Below, one piece after another: positions 8,462-17,141 of a stretch of DNA of 64,000 nucleotides. Each line of letters begins with the position of its first letter. The first letter of the stretch is position 1. This stretch comes from Chloroflexota bacterium (lineage in GTDB: Bacteria; Chloroflexota; Anaerolineae; Promineifilales; Promineifilaceae): the NCBI GenBank assembly GCA_017993775.1, contig JAGOMA010000025.1, positions 3,063-67,062 on the forward strand, in the 5' to 3' direction. A program made the translations under genes and the position numbers. The notes under the pieces were generated by a model that searched no databases, was not told the origin of the DNA, and was given only the letters and a program-made list of their open reading frames with translations.

Positions 8462-9247
8462 TCACTCTGCCCGCCACAGCGCGGCTAATTTGCGGTACTT
8501 AACCCACTCATAGTACCCCATGTAAAGGCTCAGGCGCAAGCCATGCAGGCCGTCGCGCGCGCCCTTCAGGGTTACAAAGCGCCACCAAAACTGCCGCCAC
8601 GGCTGCAAAACGTAATTTTGCGGTTTGGGGCGCACGCCGTTTTGTCGCAAAATGCCTGCGTCGTAGTCGGTATACGCTTGCTGTTTGGCGCGGAAGTGCG
8701 CCAGATCGCGGTAGTTGTAATGGATGAGCGGGTTTTCCAGATGGCCGATGGAACCATCCACTACTGCAAGTTCGTGGACGGGGCGTTCGTAGTGGACACG
8801 GCCGTGTTTAAATAAGCGCAGTTGATAATCCGGAAACCAGCCTGCCCCCAGGGTCAGTTTGCCAAAGAGATAGTTGTGGCGTGGCGCATACCAGCCCATT
8901 TCCGGCCGTTCGGCCACCACGCGCCGGATTTCGGCGGCCAGTTCCGGCGTGCCGCGCTCATCGGCATCTACAAAAAAGACCCAATCGGTTTGCACATACG
9001 TCAGGGCGGCGTTGCGCTGTTGGGCGTAATTCTGAAAAACGCTTTGCGCCGTTTCCGCGCCGGCAGCTTGGGCCAGCGCCACCGTTTCATCCTGGCTGAA
9101 CGAGTCGAAGACAACCACCCGATCGGCCCACTGCAGGCTCTCGATGCAGGCTTGCATATGCGCCGCTTCGTTGTAGGTGAGGATAACGGCCGTAATCTCC
9201 GGTCTGTTGGGCAAGTTTGGGGAAGGGAAGGGGTTAGTCGCCGTCAT
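8462..9247 (-). CDS. Family 2 glycosyltransferase (WaaE/KdtX-like)
   Basis: A 261-residue GT-A enzyme. ITAVILTYNEAAHMQACIESL is the nucleotide-sugar binding strand, and WVFFVDADERGTPEL holds the metal-binding DxD-type motif (DAD). VFDSFSQDETVALAQAAGAE is the usual second strand. The compact length and the C-terminal GWFPDYQLRLFKHGRVHYE resemble the WaaE/KdtX-like subgroup that adds glucose-type residues to lipid-linked or envelope glycans. The ATG at 9247 overlaps the end of the upstream glycosyltransferase by 14 bases, indicating translational coupling. A longer start at 9307 would add an unusual proline-rich leader inside that gene and is less likely. Confidence 0.88.
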   Translation of the reverse strand: MTATNPFPSPNLPNRPEITAVILTYNEAAHMQACIESLQWADRVVVFDSFSQDETVALAQAAGAETAQSVFQNYAQQRNAALTYVQTDWVFFVDADERGTPELAAEIRRVVAERPEMGWYAPRHNYLFGKLTLGAGWFPDYQLRLFKHGRVHYERPVHELAVVDGSIGHLENPLIHYNYRDLAHFRAKQQAYTDYDAGILRQNGVRPKPQNYVLQPWRQFWWRFVTLKGARDGLHGLRLSLYMGYYEWVKYRKLAALWRAE

Positions 9248-10184
9248 GGTCGAAGCGGACGGCCGTGGGACCGGAATGGTTGGTCCAGATGTGGATGACT
9301 TCTTCATACGCTTGTTTCAGGTGTGGGTCGGTGGTTTTGGCTGCTTTTTGGCGCATGCCCATTTTTACCAGGCGGGTCGCCAGCGCTTTGCGCCAACGGC
9401 CGTGGTGCGAAGCGTATAACTGCGCCCGGCTGCGCCACAAATTGATGATCGATTGTGCGGGCACTTGTTTGGTGCTTTCGCCGCCAAAGTGGACGATTTC
9501 TGCCGCCGGAACGGCGTAGATGTCCCAACCGCCTTCACGGATGCGCCAGCTCCAGTCGATTTCTTCGCAGTACATGTGGTAGTTTTCGTCGAAGCCGCCG
9601 GTGGCGGTGGCTACGCTGGCGCGCACCATCATCGACGCGCCCAACGGGTGGTCGATGGTGAAGGGTTTGTGGTTGGGGCGGAAGAGTTGGCGGCTGTAAC
9701 GGCCGTTCAGTCGGCTGTCGTACAGGCGGCTGGGCATGGGGAATAAATCAAACGTGAGCTGGGTAATGCCGGGGAAATAAAAGGCGCTGTGCTGGAAACG
9801 GCCGTCGCGATACACCAATCGCGCCCCGGCCATGCCGGCATTCGGCCGTTCATCCAAACATTGCACCAGGTGTGACAATGCGCCCTGGCGCAGCATCGTG
9901 TCGGGGTTCAGCAAAAAATAATAGCGCGGTTCCAACGGTGCGGCGTCGGCCATGCCCTGGTTGTTGGCGGCGCCAAAGCCCACATTATGGTCATTGGCAA
10001 TCAGATGAATCTGCGGAAAAAGGCTTTGCAGCAGTTCAACCGTGCCGTCGGTGGAGTTATTATCAACCACCCAAACTTCAGCTCGCAGCCGGGTGCGCAC
10101 AATTTCTTTATGCACCGAGCGCAAACAATCGACCAGATAGTCGCGTACGTTCCAGCTAACGATGATGATGGCCACGTCTAGCAT
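9234..10184 (-). CDS. Family 2 glycosyltransferase (WbbL/rhamnosyltransferase-like)
   Basis: A 316-residue GT2 enzyme. VAIIIVSWNVRDYLVDCLRS and WVVDNNSTDGTVELL form the donor-binding start, and FLLNPDTMLRQGALSHL carries the NPD variant of the DxD motif. HPLGASMMVRASVATATGGF followed by DENYHMYCEEIDWSWRIREG is the acceptor/catalytic block (GGFDE, EE.D) characteristic of WbbL-type rhamnosyl- and related transferases. It probably acts at the cytoplasmic face in envelope polysaccharide synthesis. It is coupled to the next glycosyltransferase. The sugar specificity is not evident. Confidence 0.9.
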   Translation of the reverse strand: MLDVAIIIVSWNVRDYLVDCLRSVHKEIVRTRLRAEVWVVDNNSTDGTVELLQSLFPQIHLIANDHNVGFGAANNQGMADAAPLEPRYYFLLNPDTMLRQGALSHLVQCLDERPNAGMAGARLVYRDGRFQHSAFYFPGITQLTFDLFPMPSRLYDSRLNGRYSRQLFRPNHKPFTIDHPLGASMMVRASVATATGGFDENYHMYCEEIDWSWRIREGGWDIYAVPAAEIVHFGGESTKQVPAQSIINLWRSRAQLYASHHGRWRKALATRLVKMGMRQKAAKTTDPHLKQAYEEVIHIWTNHSGPTAVRFDHDGD

Positions 10185-10236
10185 GCGTTTGGGCTTCTCT
10201 TGGCGTTCAGAACGCCGTTGGTCATGGTTAGCGCGT

Positions 10237-11418
10237 TCATTCTTCGGCGAATACTCCAGCGGTAATCATGTCGCGGATGGGGGTGTATTGATCGTTGCTT
10301 GCCGGTTCCAGGCCGCGCCAATCGTAAAAATCGCTGGCGCAAACAGATGTGGCGCACGCTTCTGATGTGGCAAATGTTTGCAGTTCGGCGATGACCTGCC
10401 GGGCCAGCGCCAGCGGAAAATCACGGCCGAAAGCTGCTGTTTCGTTGGGTATTTGTGGGGTCAGGGCCACAATGCGCGTCTGGTTATAAATCTCCGGTTG
10501 AATATCGAAAATACCGGCGCGCGCATCGCGTAAACGGTAACCGCCAAATTCTGGTTCGGCAATGACCAGCACATAACCGATGGGGCTGCGTTCAGGGGCA
10601 ATGCCTAACTGCCGCCAGATTTCGGCGGCGTCTACGCCGTATTGCCACAGGCGTTCTTCGTAGGGCAAGATGGGCGGCGTGTAGGTGCCAACGGCGAAAT
10701 CTACCTCGCCATCAAACACGGCCAGCATGGCGCTGTTGTCGCCGGGCACTTCAATCATTTCGGCGATTTGGACGCCGGCGTTTTGCAGCATGGTTTCGAC
10801 GGCTTTGGCGTTGGGCAGGCTGTCGGCGTTGGGCACAGCGCCTCGTTTGCCGGCCAGATCGGCCAGGGTGAGGATGCCGCTGTCGCGCCGGGCGACGATC
10901 ATGCCTGCCTGCCAGCTGAGGCCGTCGGGGTGAACGGCGATGTTGCCGGGTTGGACGCCGCACTGGGTATTGGCCTGTACGATGCCTAAAGGCGACAAGA
11001 CGCCGATGGTGTCGGCAGGGGCGGCGCACATCAGTTCGATGAGGGCTTCTTCGCTGTCGGCGACGCCCACCACAAATTCCAGGCCGGTGGCTTCAGCCAG
11101 GGCGTCGGCCAATACCTGCCCACGGGTCATGATGACGGCCGTGCTGCTGGCCGGCGAAAAGAGTAATTGCACGGGGCGTTGTTCTGTGCCCAGGGGTGAT
11201 TTGGTTACTTCGATGGGGATTTCTTGCACAACTTCGGTGGTGACAAGGCGGGTGACTTCGATTTGAATTGGGGCAGGGGTGGGAACGGCCGTTCCTACCG
11301 TTTGACTTGCCGGTGTGTTTTCAACCAGGCGAGTAACTTCTACTTCTAATACCTGGGGCTGACAGGCTGCCAGAATTATAAGGAGCAGTCCAGCCCCTAT
11401 CCACCATCGTATCGCCAT
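10237..11418 (-). CDS. PhnD-like ABC-transporter substrate-binding lipoprotein
   Basis: A 393-residue exported protein. The N-terminus MAIRWWIGAGLLLIILAAC is a lipoprotein signal with lipobox LAAC, so the cysteine would be lipidated by the Lgt encoded at 15924. The mature part resembles phosphonate/phosphate-type periplasmic binding proteins: VQLLFSPASSTAVIMTRGQV, then LADLAGKRGAVPNADSLPNA (the usual LADLKGK signature), and VDFAVGTYTPPILPYE. Segment LEVEVTRLVENTP and a second EVTRLV suggest a short duplicated spacer after the anchor. There is no permease or ATPase beside it, so its partner transporter is elsewhere. ATG at 11418 is chosen because it begins the signal peptide. Confidence 0.82.
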   Translation of the reverse strand: MAIRWWIGAGLLLIILAACQPQVLEVEVTRLVENTPASQTVGTAVPTPAPIQIEVTRLVTTEVVQEIPIEVTKSPLGTEQRPVQLLFSPASSTAVIMTRGQVLADALAEATGLEFVVGVADSEEALIELMCAAPADTIGVLSPLGIVQANTQCGVQPGNIAVHPDGLSWQAGMIVARRDSGILTLADLAGKRGAVPNADSLPNAKAVETMLQNAGVQIAEMIEVPGDNSAMLAVFDGEVDFAVGTYTPPILPYEERLWQYGVDAAEIWRQLGIAPERSPIGYVLVIAEPEFGGYRLRDARAGIFDIQPEIYNQTRIVALTPQIPNETAAFGRDFPLALARQVIAELQTFATSEACATSVCASDFYDWRGLEPASNDQYTPIRDMITAGVFAEE

Positions 11419-11584
11419 CAAATCGCTTTCCCGTCCTTGCTTTAGGCGGCTAAAGCCGCACAACCCAGGTATATATATTTCTGAGCGAATTTTAGTTTAC
11501 CTTGACGGCCGTTCGCCTGCCACCGATGCTAACCTGCTGCTTAGATGATATTAAGGGAAGTGAGTTTGCGGGAGGGGGAAGGCG

Positions 11585-11629
11585 TGATGCGTGAAGCGTG
11601 ACGCCCAAAGAGTCACGCTTTACGCATCA
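11585..11629. terminator. Long hairpin, GATGCGTGA type
   Basis: Bases 11585-11601 (TGATGCGTGAAGCGTGA) pair with 11613-11629 with one wobble. It lies 24 bases beyond the stop of the surface-protein gene on the minus strand. No clear T-run follows, so it may be a transcript-end hairpin or a dispersed repeat; a related hairpin is at 28327-28359. Confidence 0.5.
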
Positions 11630-11652
11630 TCCAGGCGTTGAGCGAGAGGGAG

Positions 11653-12990
11653 CTACTTGTCTGGCTTCATGGGGATTTCGCGCGGGTCGCAGGTGGGCAT
11701 GTTGGCGGCGTCGGGAATATCCACCAGGATGGCCTGCGGGTCTACGCGATTGTTGAATTCGGTGATGGCGACATCTTCGTGAATGAGGCCGGCCCACACG
11801 GGCTGTGGGTTGCGGTTGCCAAACACATCTACCAGCCGGATGCCGCCAGTGACGACAGCGCGCGCGCCGGGCATGAGGTAGGTGTAATCGCCAATTTGTT
11901 CCAGATCGTCGGGGCCGCCAACGGCCCAGCGGTAGGGGTAGTTGCTCAGTTCGTTTTCGTAGCCGATGGCGGCGCGCCAGGCGCCGGATTCGGTGTGCCA
12001 GCCGAGGGTGTTGTAGTTCCAGTCGGAGTCGTAGACGGTTCCGGGGGTGGGGCCGGTGGTGCGGATGGGGGTGTTGCCGTAGTTTTCGATGGTCATGGTG
12101 AAGTAGAGGGTGTCGCAAATGGCCACGGCCGTTGTGTTAAAGCGCAGCGTCTCCCCAGAAGGTGGGGCAAAGATGTCGGCGCGGGGCACGCCGCCATAAG
12201 CGATGGTCAGATCGTTGGCGACGCGCACTTTTTGCCCTTCGGCGTCTTCGGCGATGGCGACGATGGGGTATGGGCCATCGGCGGGCGGCGTTTCGCCATT
12301 GTCCACGCCGCCTTCGTAGTCATAGATGTGGCGGCCGGGCATGCCTGCCGGTATGTCGCGCTCCAGTTCAGCGATGGGCAGTTCCAGGCCATCGGGCGTG
12401 AGTAAAAAGACGCGCACGGTGGCTTCTTTGGTCTGGTAAAACTGAATCTGGATACGGTCGTCGATGCCGTCGCGGTTGGGGGTGAAGGTGGCGCGGTCGA
12501 GGGAAAAATCGCGCAGTTCGGGCAGGGCGGCATCGGCGTCGGCGATGGTGATCTGGCCTTGTTGGGTTTCGGTACGGCCGTTTTTATCGGTTGCCTCAAT
12601 TGTCCAGGTGTAGGTTCCGTTTTGCAGCAGGCGAGCAAGCACCTCGCCGGTAACGGTCTCGTCGGGCAGGGTATATCCATCCACCACGCCGCTGAATAGA
12701 ACGTTGTATTCGCCTGCGCCGCGCTCTTTGTCTTGGCGAAAATAAAAGCGGTCGCCGGTCTGATTTTCTAAATAGATGGAGACGGTGGCGTTGTCGGACA
12801 ATTCGTACTGGATGCGAGTGGCGTCCGTGTTGCCATCGGCGTTGGGGGTGATGGTGTCATGCTGCACGCTGACGTTGCGCAGCAGGCTGCTGTCGCCATT
12901 AAGCAAGCGCCAACCGATGGCTACGGCCGTTAGCACCACAATCAGGGCAATGAAGCCCACAATAAATGGGAAATTTTTATTTTCACGCAT
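11653..12990 (-). CDS. Membrane-anchored extracellular protein with two FlgD-like TPNxDGxxD motifs
   Basis: A 445-residue protein. A short basic N-terminus and one hydrophobic helix (about residues 8-27, FIVGFIALIVVLTAVAIGW) anchor the rest outside. Two similar modules follow, each opening with the motif TPNADGNTD (about 48-56) or TPNRDGIDD (about 172-180). This is the Asp-rich loop seen in FlgD-Ig-like and gliding-type surface domains, and may bind calcium. Segments such as NGTYTWTIEATDKNGRTE match FlgD-Ig repeats. The C-terminal third is not recognised. A surface or envelope structural role is inferred; the exact function is unknown. Confidence 0.7.
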   Translation of the reverse strand: MRENKNFPFIVGFIALIVVLTAVAIGWRLLNGDSSLLRNVSVQHDTITPNADGNTDATRIQYELSDNATVSIYLENQTGDRFYFRQDKERGAGEYNVLFSGVVDGYTLPDETVTGEVLARLLQNGTYTWTIEATDKNGRTETQQGQITIADADAALPELRDFSLDRATFTPNRDGIDDRIQIQFYQTKEATVRVFLLTPDGLELPIAELERDIPAGMPGRHIYDYEGGVDNGETPPADGPYPIVAIAEDAEGQKVRVANDLTIAYGGVPRADIFAPPSGETLRFNTTAVAICDTLYFTMTIENYGNTPIRTTGPTPGTVYDSDWNYNTLGWHTESGAWRAAIGYENELSNYPYRWAVGGPDDLEQIGDYTYLMPGARAVVTGGIRLVDVFGNRNPQPVWAGLIHEDVAITEFNNRVDPQAILVDIPDAANMPTCDPREIPMKPDK

Positions 12991-13070
12991 AGTGGGGCAA
13001 GTTTACCAAAGCCGCCCATGCCGGGCGAGGGGCGATCCACCGACGAATGGCCTATGGGATGGGTGACCGG

Positions 13071-13105
13071 GAGAGGAGGAGATTGGAGCACAATCTCCTC
13101 CTCTC
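13071..13105. terminator. Hairpin at the end of the ABC operon
   Basis: GAGAGGAGGAGATT (13071-13084) and AATCTCCTCCTCTC (13092-13105) form a perfect 14-bp stem with a 7-base loop. It lies 14 bases after the permease stop codon on the minus strand. It lacks an obvious T-run in either direction. Confidence 0.5.
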
Positions 13106-13118
13106 CAATCTCCAGTTA

Positions 13119-14585
13119 TTAACGGCCGTACACAGCGATCATCACCTGCGGGGTGATGAAGGCTTCCACGAAGGCGGCCAGCAGGAGTATAGGCAGCACC
13201 AGGCCGATAAAAATGCGGGTGAATTCAGCGGCGGTGGTGATGAAAGCTTCGCTGAGGGTGCTGTTGGGCGGCGGCGCGATGACCGTGAGGTGCCAACGCA
13301 GGGCGGCGGCGGCGGCCAGCATGATGGCGGGCAGCTCGAAAATGGCGTGGGGCAAAACGGTGGCGGCGATAAACAAGAGGGGGTTTTCGCCAGCCAGAAA
13401 CATTTGCCCGGCGGCGAAACCGACGATGACCCAGGGCGCTATAAAGACAAGAATGCCTAAAACGCCGAAAGTGAATGTTCCTAGCAGGGCCAGCAGGAGC
13501 AGAACACGCACGTTTTGGAAGAAAATGGCTAGTGGCAGCCCTCGGGCGACAATTTGTAACTGGTCGAGGTTGGCGGCAATTTGGGCGCCGGTGAATTGGG
13601 CGAGCATGTCAGGGGGGAGGCGGTAGATAAAGGCCAGAGTGACGCCCATGCCCAGCGATCCCAGTAAGGCCACGCTCAGTGTAACAATAGGACGGCCTAA
13701 TTGCGGGACAATGGCCAGGGTTTGCCGGTACCAGCGGAAGGGGTTGGGGTAACGGCCGTTATTTTGCCGCCGCCCGCTCATCACCGCCCAAAACTCGGCT
13801 GCGATCCAGCCCAGGCGGATGTCGTCGAGTTCGCGGCCCATGAGTTCTTCACGTTTGAAGAGGTGGAGACCCATGCGGACCAGGACAACGGCCGTGATCG
13901 TCAGCGCCAAAATGAGCCACCACAAACCAACATGGTTGCCCCAAAACAGCGCCGCCGCCTCGCCCTGAATCAACAAAGCCATCGGCACAATGATAAAACT
14001 GGCCAGCAGGTTGGCCGCGCGCACGCTGGTTGTCTGGCTGGAAATAACTACGGCCGCCGACACCATAATCACGCCCTGCACCGTGGTCAGCAGGACTGTC
14101 TGGCTTAATAACTGCCAGGTGGGCAGCCAGCCGACGTTGAAATACAGCCCGACCATATAAACCGTCATGCCCAGGTAGGCCGCCAGCAGCGGTGGAACCA
14201 ACACAGCCACCATTTTGCCCAGATAAAGCTGCGCGTCGGTGAGAGGCGTTGCCAGCAGCGGCTCCAGGCTCTTCCGTTCCTTTTCACCAACAAAGGTTTC
14301 CAAGGCAATGATCAGCGAAAACGACATGGGGAAAAAGCCCACCACCAACAGTAGAAAGGGGATGAGCTGCGTGGCGATAATTTGCGCGCCGTAGTTGGAT
14401 ACAAACGCCATCATGCGGCCGGCGGCAAAGTTCATCAGCGCCGGAAAAAAGACAGTTAGCAAGATGATGGGTGTCATGATCCGCCAATCGCGGAAGGAAT
14501 CTTTGATTTCGCGGCGGGCAACAACAGCGGCCATGCGCCAATCCTGGCGGTTAAGGGAGATTGGTTTAAGGGAGATTGCAGTCAT
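13119..14585 (-). CDS. ABC-2 (NatB-like) permease fused to a SpoIIM-like domain
   Basis: A 488-residue membrane protein. Residues about 20-245 are an ABC-2-type permease of the NatB group: REIKDSFRDWRIMTPIILLT, then FVGEKERKSLEPLLATPLTD, the conserved EKE..LE.LL..P motif. Residues about 295-488 look like a SpoIIM-family domain: VLLLLALLGTFTFGVLGILV and TVLPHAIFELPAIMLAAAAA, which hold the family's PHG..E.PAI-type motif. SpoIIM is normally a separate membrane protein of forespore engulfment and of non-sporulating relatives. ATG at 14585 lies 19 bases after the ATPase gene, so ATPase and permease form an operon. The transported substrate is unknown; sodium or drug efflux is possible. Confidence 0.83.
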   Translation of the reverse strand: MTAISLKPISLNRQDWRMAAVVARREIKDSFRDWRIMTPIILLTVFFPALMNFAAGRMMAFVSNYGAQIIATQLIPFLLLVVGFFPMSFSLIIALETFVGEKERKSLEPLLATPLTDAQLYLGKMVAVLVPPLLAAYLGMTVYMVGLYFNVGWLPTWQLLSQTVLLTTVQGVIMVSAAVVISSQTTSVRAANLLASFIIVPMALLIQGEAAALFWGNHVGLWWLILALTITAVVLVRMGLHLFKREELMGRELDDIRLGWIAAEFWAVMSGRRQNNGRYPNPFRWYRQTLAIVPQLGRPIVTLSVALLGSLGMGVTLAFIYRLPPDMLAQFTGAQIAANLDQLQIVARGLPLAIFFQNVRVLLLLALLGTFTFGVLGILVFIAPWVIVGFAAGQMFLAGENPLLFIAATVLPHAIFELPAIMLAAAAALRWHLTVIAPPPNSTLSEAFITTAAEFTRIFIGLVLPILLLAAFVEAFITPQVMIAVYGR

Positions 14586-14604
14586 AGGAACCTCGTAATA
14601 TGAG

Positions 14605-15546
14605 TTAGTTGTTGGCGCCGGATTGTTCTTCATCGGCTTCGGCGACGACGCGCAGGTAAACTTCTTCCAGGCTTTGGCTGACTTCGTGCAAGGCGATGAT
14701 GCCCAGGCCCAGTTCACCCAGGCGGCGCACTAAAATGGGATTGTCCTGTTCCGGGTTAGGGGTGCGGTAGCGGATGGTATTTTCGGTGATGGATTCTACC
14801 GTTACCAGATTGTCTAACTCTTTGACCTGGCCGTTCAGGTGATGATCGACGCGCACTTCAAGCTGAGGGTGGCCTAGAAGCTGTTGTTTTAGTTCGGAGG
14901 GGCTGCCTTTGGCGACGACGGATCCTTTCTTGATGATGGCGATGCGGTCGGCTAGCGTTTCGGCTTCGGACAGGTTGTGGGTGCAGAGGATGATGGTGCG
15001 CTGGTCGTCGCGCATTTCTTTGATGGTGTCGCGCACGAGTTTGGCGCTGTGGGGGTCCATGGCTGAGGTGGGTTCGTCTAGCAGGAGGACGGTGGGTTTG
15101 TGGAGCATGGCGCGGATGAGGCCGACTTTTTGGCGCATGCCTTTGGAGTATTGGCCGAGGCGGCGCTGGTGGGCGTCGGCCATGTCGAAGCGTTCGAATA
15201 GGGCCAGCCCGCGTTCGCGTATGGCGCTGTCGGTTATGCCGTAGAGACGGCCGTAAAACAACAAATACTCAATGCCGGTCATGCGCAGGTAAAGGCCGGG
15301 CTGCTCGGTGAGTACGCCAATGGATTGGCGGACTTGGGCGGGCTGTGTCACAACGTCGTAGCCGTTTACTTCCGCGCGGCCGGTGGTGGGGCGAAGTATG
15401 GAGCTTAACATGCGCACGGTAGTGGTTTTGCCGGCCCCGTTTGGCCCTAACAGCGCCAGTAGTTCACCGGCGCCTACGTTCAGGTTGAGATCACGAACGG
15501 CCGTAAACGAGTCGAACGATTTGCCGAGATTCTGGGTCAATATCAT
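14605..15546 (-). CDS. ABC-2 transporter ATP-binding protein (NatA/CcmA type)
   Basis: A 313-residue nucleotide-binding subunit. Walker A is LLGPNGAGKTTTVRML (about 33-48), the signature is LGQYSKGMRQKVGLIRAM, and Walker B is PTVLLLDEPTSAMDP. The switch histidine lies in ILCTHNLSEAETL. A C-terminal domain of about 80 residues (LEVRVDHHLNGQVKELDNLV) is usual for ABC-2 exporter ATPases. It is immediately upstream of the fused permease and would drive it. Confident in the role, not the substrate. Confidence 0.95.
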   Translation of the reverse strand: MILTQNLGKSFDSFTAVRDLNLNVGAGELLALLGPNGAGKTTTVRMLSSILRPTTGRAEVNGYDVVTQPAQVRQSIGVLTEQPGLYLRMTGIEYLLFYGRLYGITDSAIRERGLALFERFDMADAHQRRLGQYSKGMRQKVGLIRAMLHKPTVLLLDEPTSAMDPHSAKLVRDTIKEMRDDQRTIILCTHNLSEAETLADRIAIIKKGSVVAKGSPSELKQQLLGHPQLEVRVDHHLNGQVKELDNLVTVESITENTIRYRTPNPEQDNPILVRRLGELGLGIIALHEVSQSLEEVYLRVVAEADEEQSGANN

Positions 15547-15923
15547 GGTTGCTCTCCAATGCTGTTTGCTTGTTGATTAAAACACCACTCGTGAAAAAGT
15601 TGTGACAGAATAAGGGTGAAATACGGGTTGATTCTTGCCAACGGGAAACCACTCCCCGCGAATATAAATCATCAACAGCCAATATAGGGTATCCGTTTGC
15701 CAGTTGCGGCACAATAGGAAGTAGGGTGGTGGCCACCAACGGGTGGCCGCTGGCTAAAAATACCCGACGCTTGCTGCAATTTAAGAAAATAGCTGGGGAA
15801 CCACCGTTTTCTTTGGCAAGACCCCAAGGGTTTGATACCCCAGTAATCCAAATTTCCAGGAGCAAACCCTTGGGGTCTATTTATAAGTTTAGAAACTAAA
15901 AAAGCGTTGCTTTTGGAAGTACC
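15547..15923. other. Intergenic region with hairpin element
   Basis: No supported gene. It contains the upstream region of the ABC ATPase (minus strand) and the hairpin-ended element at 15811-15885, which lies just past the lgt stop codon. Confidence 0.5.
15811..15885 (+). repeat. Hairpin-ended intergenic element, copy c
   Basis: Perfect 15-bp inverted arms AGACCCCAAGGGTTT (15819-15833) and AAACCCTTGGGGTCT (15864-15878) flank a 30-base middle with GATACCCCAGTAATCCAAAT. It lies 38 bases beyond the lgt stop codon and could double as a bidirectional transcript end. Confidence 0.88.
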
Positions 15924-17141
15924 TCAAGGTTTCGCTGCCCGGTAGTGGCGGATAATTATCCAGACAGCCATGCCGAGGGCAATCAGCAGAGAGAGGAAAG
16001 TGGCAATGGCCATATTAAGTTGGACGAAGCCCAGGTTTACCATGCGGCTGTCCAGGCGCACCAGTTCCAGCAAGATGCGTCCGGTGGCATAAAAGATGAA
16101 ATACAGCGCCATGACATCGCCGATCAACATCTTGTGGTCGTAGCGGCGGATGAGCGTGTAGAGAATAAAAAATGTCAGCAAGCTCCACAGGGATTCATAG
16201 AGGAAGGCAGGGTGGAAGCGCGTAAATTGGCTGTAATCTGGCAAGCGGTAAATGGGGTCGATAGTGACGGCCCAGGGCAGATTGGTGGGACGGCCGTATA
16301 GCTCCTGGTTGAAAAAGTTACCCCAACGACCAAATACCTGCCCCAACGCCAACCCCACAACAGCCAGATCAGCCCAGCCCAGCAGAGGGATGCGCGCTCG
16401 GCGGGAATAAATGGCCAGACCAATCAGGCCGCCCAAAATGCCGCCATAGATGCCCAGACCGCCATTACGTAAGTTGATGAGCTGGTAGGGATTGCGGAAA
16501 TAGTCGATGGGTGAGTTGATGCCGAAGGCGGCCATGCTGGGCGAAGGCGTGAGCACATGGTACAGCCGCGCTCCAATCACGCCCAAAATAAGGCACCAGA
16601 TTAAACCGTTCCAGACATGGTCGGGGTTCCAGATGCGCCAGGGCGTATCTGACAGCCAGCTCTTTTTCAGGTCAGTCTGGTCGTTGAGTTTGGCCTGGAC
16701 AATTTCGACGCCGGCCGTGTTCAGCGTGGTGTTGCGGGGATTAAAGCCCCAAATTAGCAGCAAGTCGCCCAGGGTATTAAGTTTGTTTTTGCTGAGAATC
16801 TGGTGGATTTCTTCGGGCAGCGCCAGGTCTGCGAGCGACCGGGCGCGGATGGTGGTGGGGACATGCTCTTGGAAAACGGCCGTGCCCCTCTTCAGCGCCA
16901 GGTCTGCCACCACAAAAGCGCCGAGGGCGATGCCGCCGACGATACAAATGCCATACCAATACACATCGAACCCGCCGCCGAAGGAAAAAGCGACACGATT
17001 GGGGGTAACGGCCGTGGCCAAGTGGTAACCATACAATCCGGCCAAAACTGCCAGCCAGACCCCAATCACATACCAATACCAACTCGCCCGGCGCATACGC
17101 GCCCAAAGGCCACTGCCTGCGCCCAAAGATTTATTCTTCAT
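15924..17141 (-). CDS. lgt: Prolipoprotein diacylglyceryl transferase with inserted alpha-CTD-like domain
   Basis: A 405-residue polytopic enzyme that transfers diacylglycerol from phosphatidylglycerol to the lipobox cysteine of prolipoproteins. The Lgt signature is LRNGGLGIYGGILGGLIG, with GARLYHVL and GQVFGRWGNFFNQELYG as further conserved blocks. Typical Lgt is about 260-300 residues. Here roughly 80 residues (about 91-170) are inserted after the second membrane segment. Residues about 100-152 (RSLADLALPEEI, then LNTLGDLLL and LNTAGVEIVQAKL) align by eye with the RNA polymerase alpha C-terminal domain. The start codon overlaps the end of the phosphatidyltransferase gene; ATG at 17141 is preferred, a GTG at 17153 is also possible. 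Substrate lipoproteins are encoded at 10237 and 36560. Confidence 0.9.
   Translation of the reverse strand: MKNKSLGAGSGLWARMRRASWYWYVIGVWLAVLAGLYGYHLATAVTPNRVAFSFGGGFDVYWYGICIVGGIALGAFVVADLALKRGTAVFQEHVPTTIRARSLADLALPEEIHQILSKNKLNTLGDLLLIWGFNPRNTTLNTAGVEIVQAKLNDQTDLKKSWLSDTPWRIWNPDHVWNGLIWCLILGVIGARLYHVLTPSPSMAAFGINSPIDYFRNPYQLINLRNGGLGIYGGILGGLIGLAIYSRRARIPLLGWADLAVVGLALGQVFGRWGNFFNQELYGRPTNLPWAVTIDPIYRLPDYSQFTRFHPAFLYESLWSLLTFFILYTLIRRYDHKMLIGDVMALYFIFYATGRILLELVRLDSRMVNLGFVQLNMAIATFLSLLIALGMAVWIIIRHYRAAKP

Noticed and set aside
15491-15865. 124-codon frame upstream of the ABC ATPase
   Set aside because: It overlaps the start of the ATPase gene and the hairpin element and has no family match.
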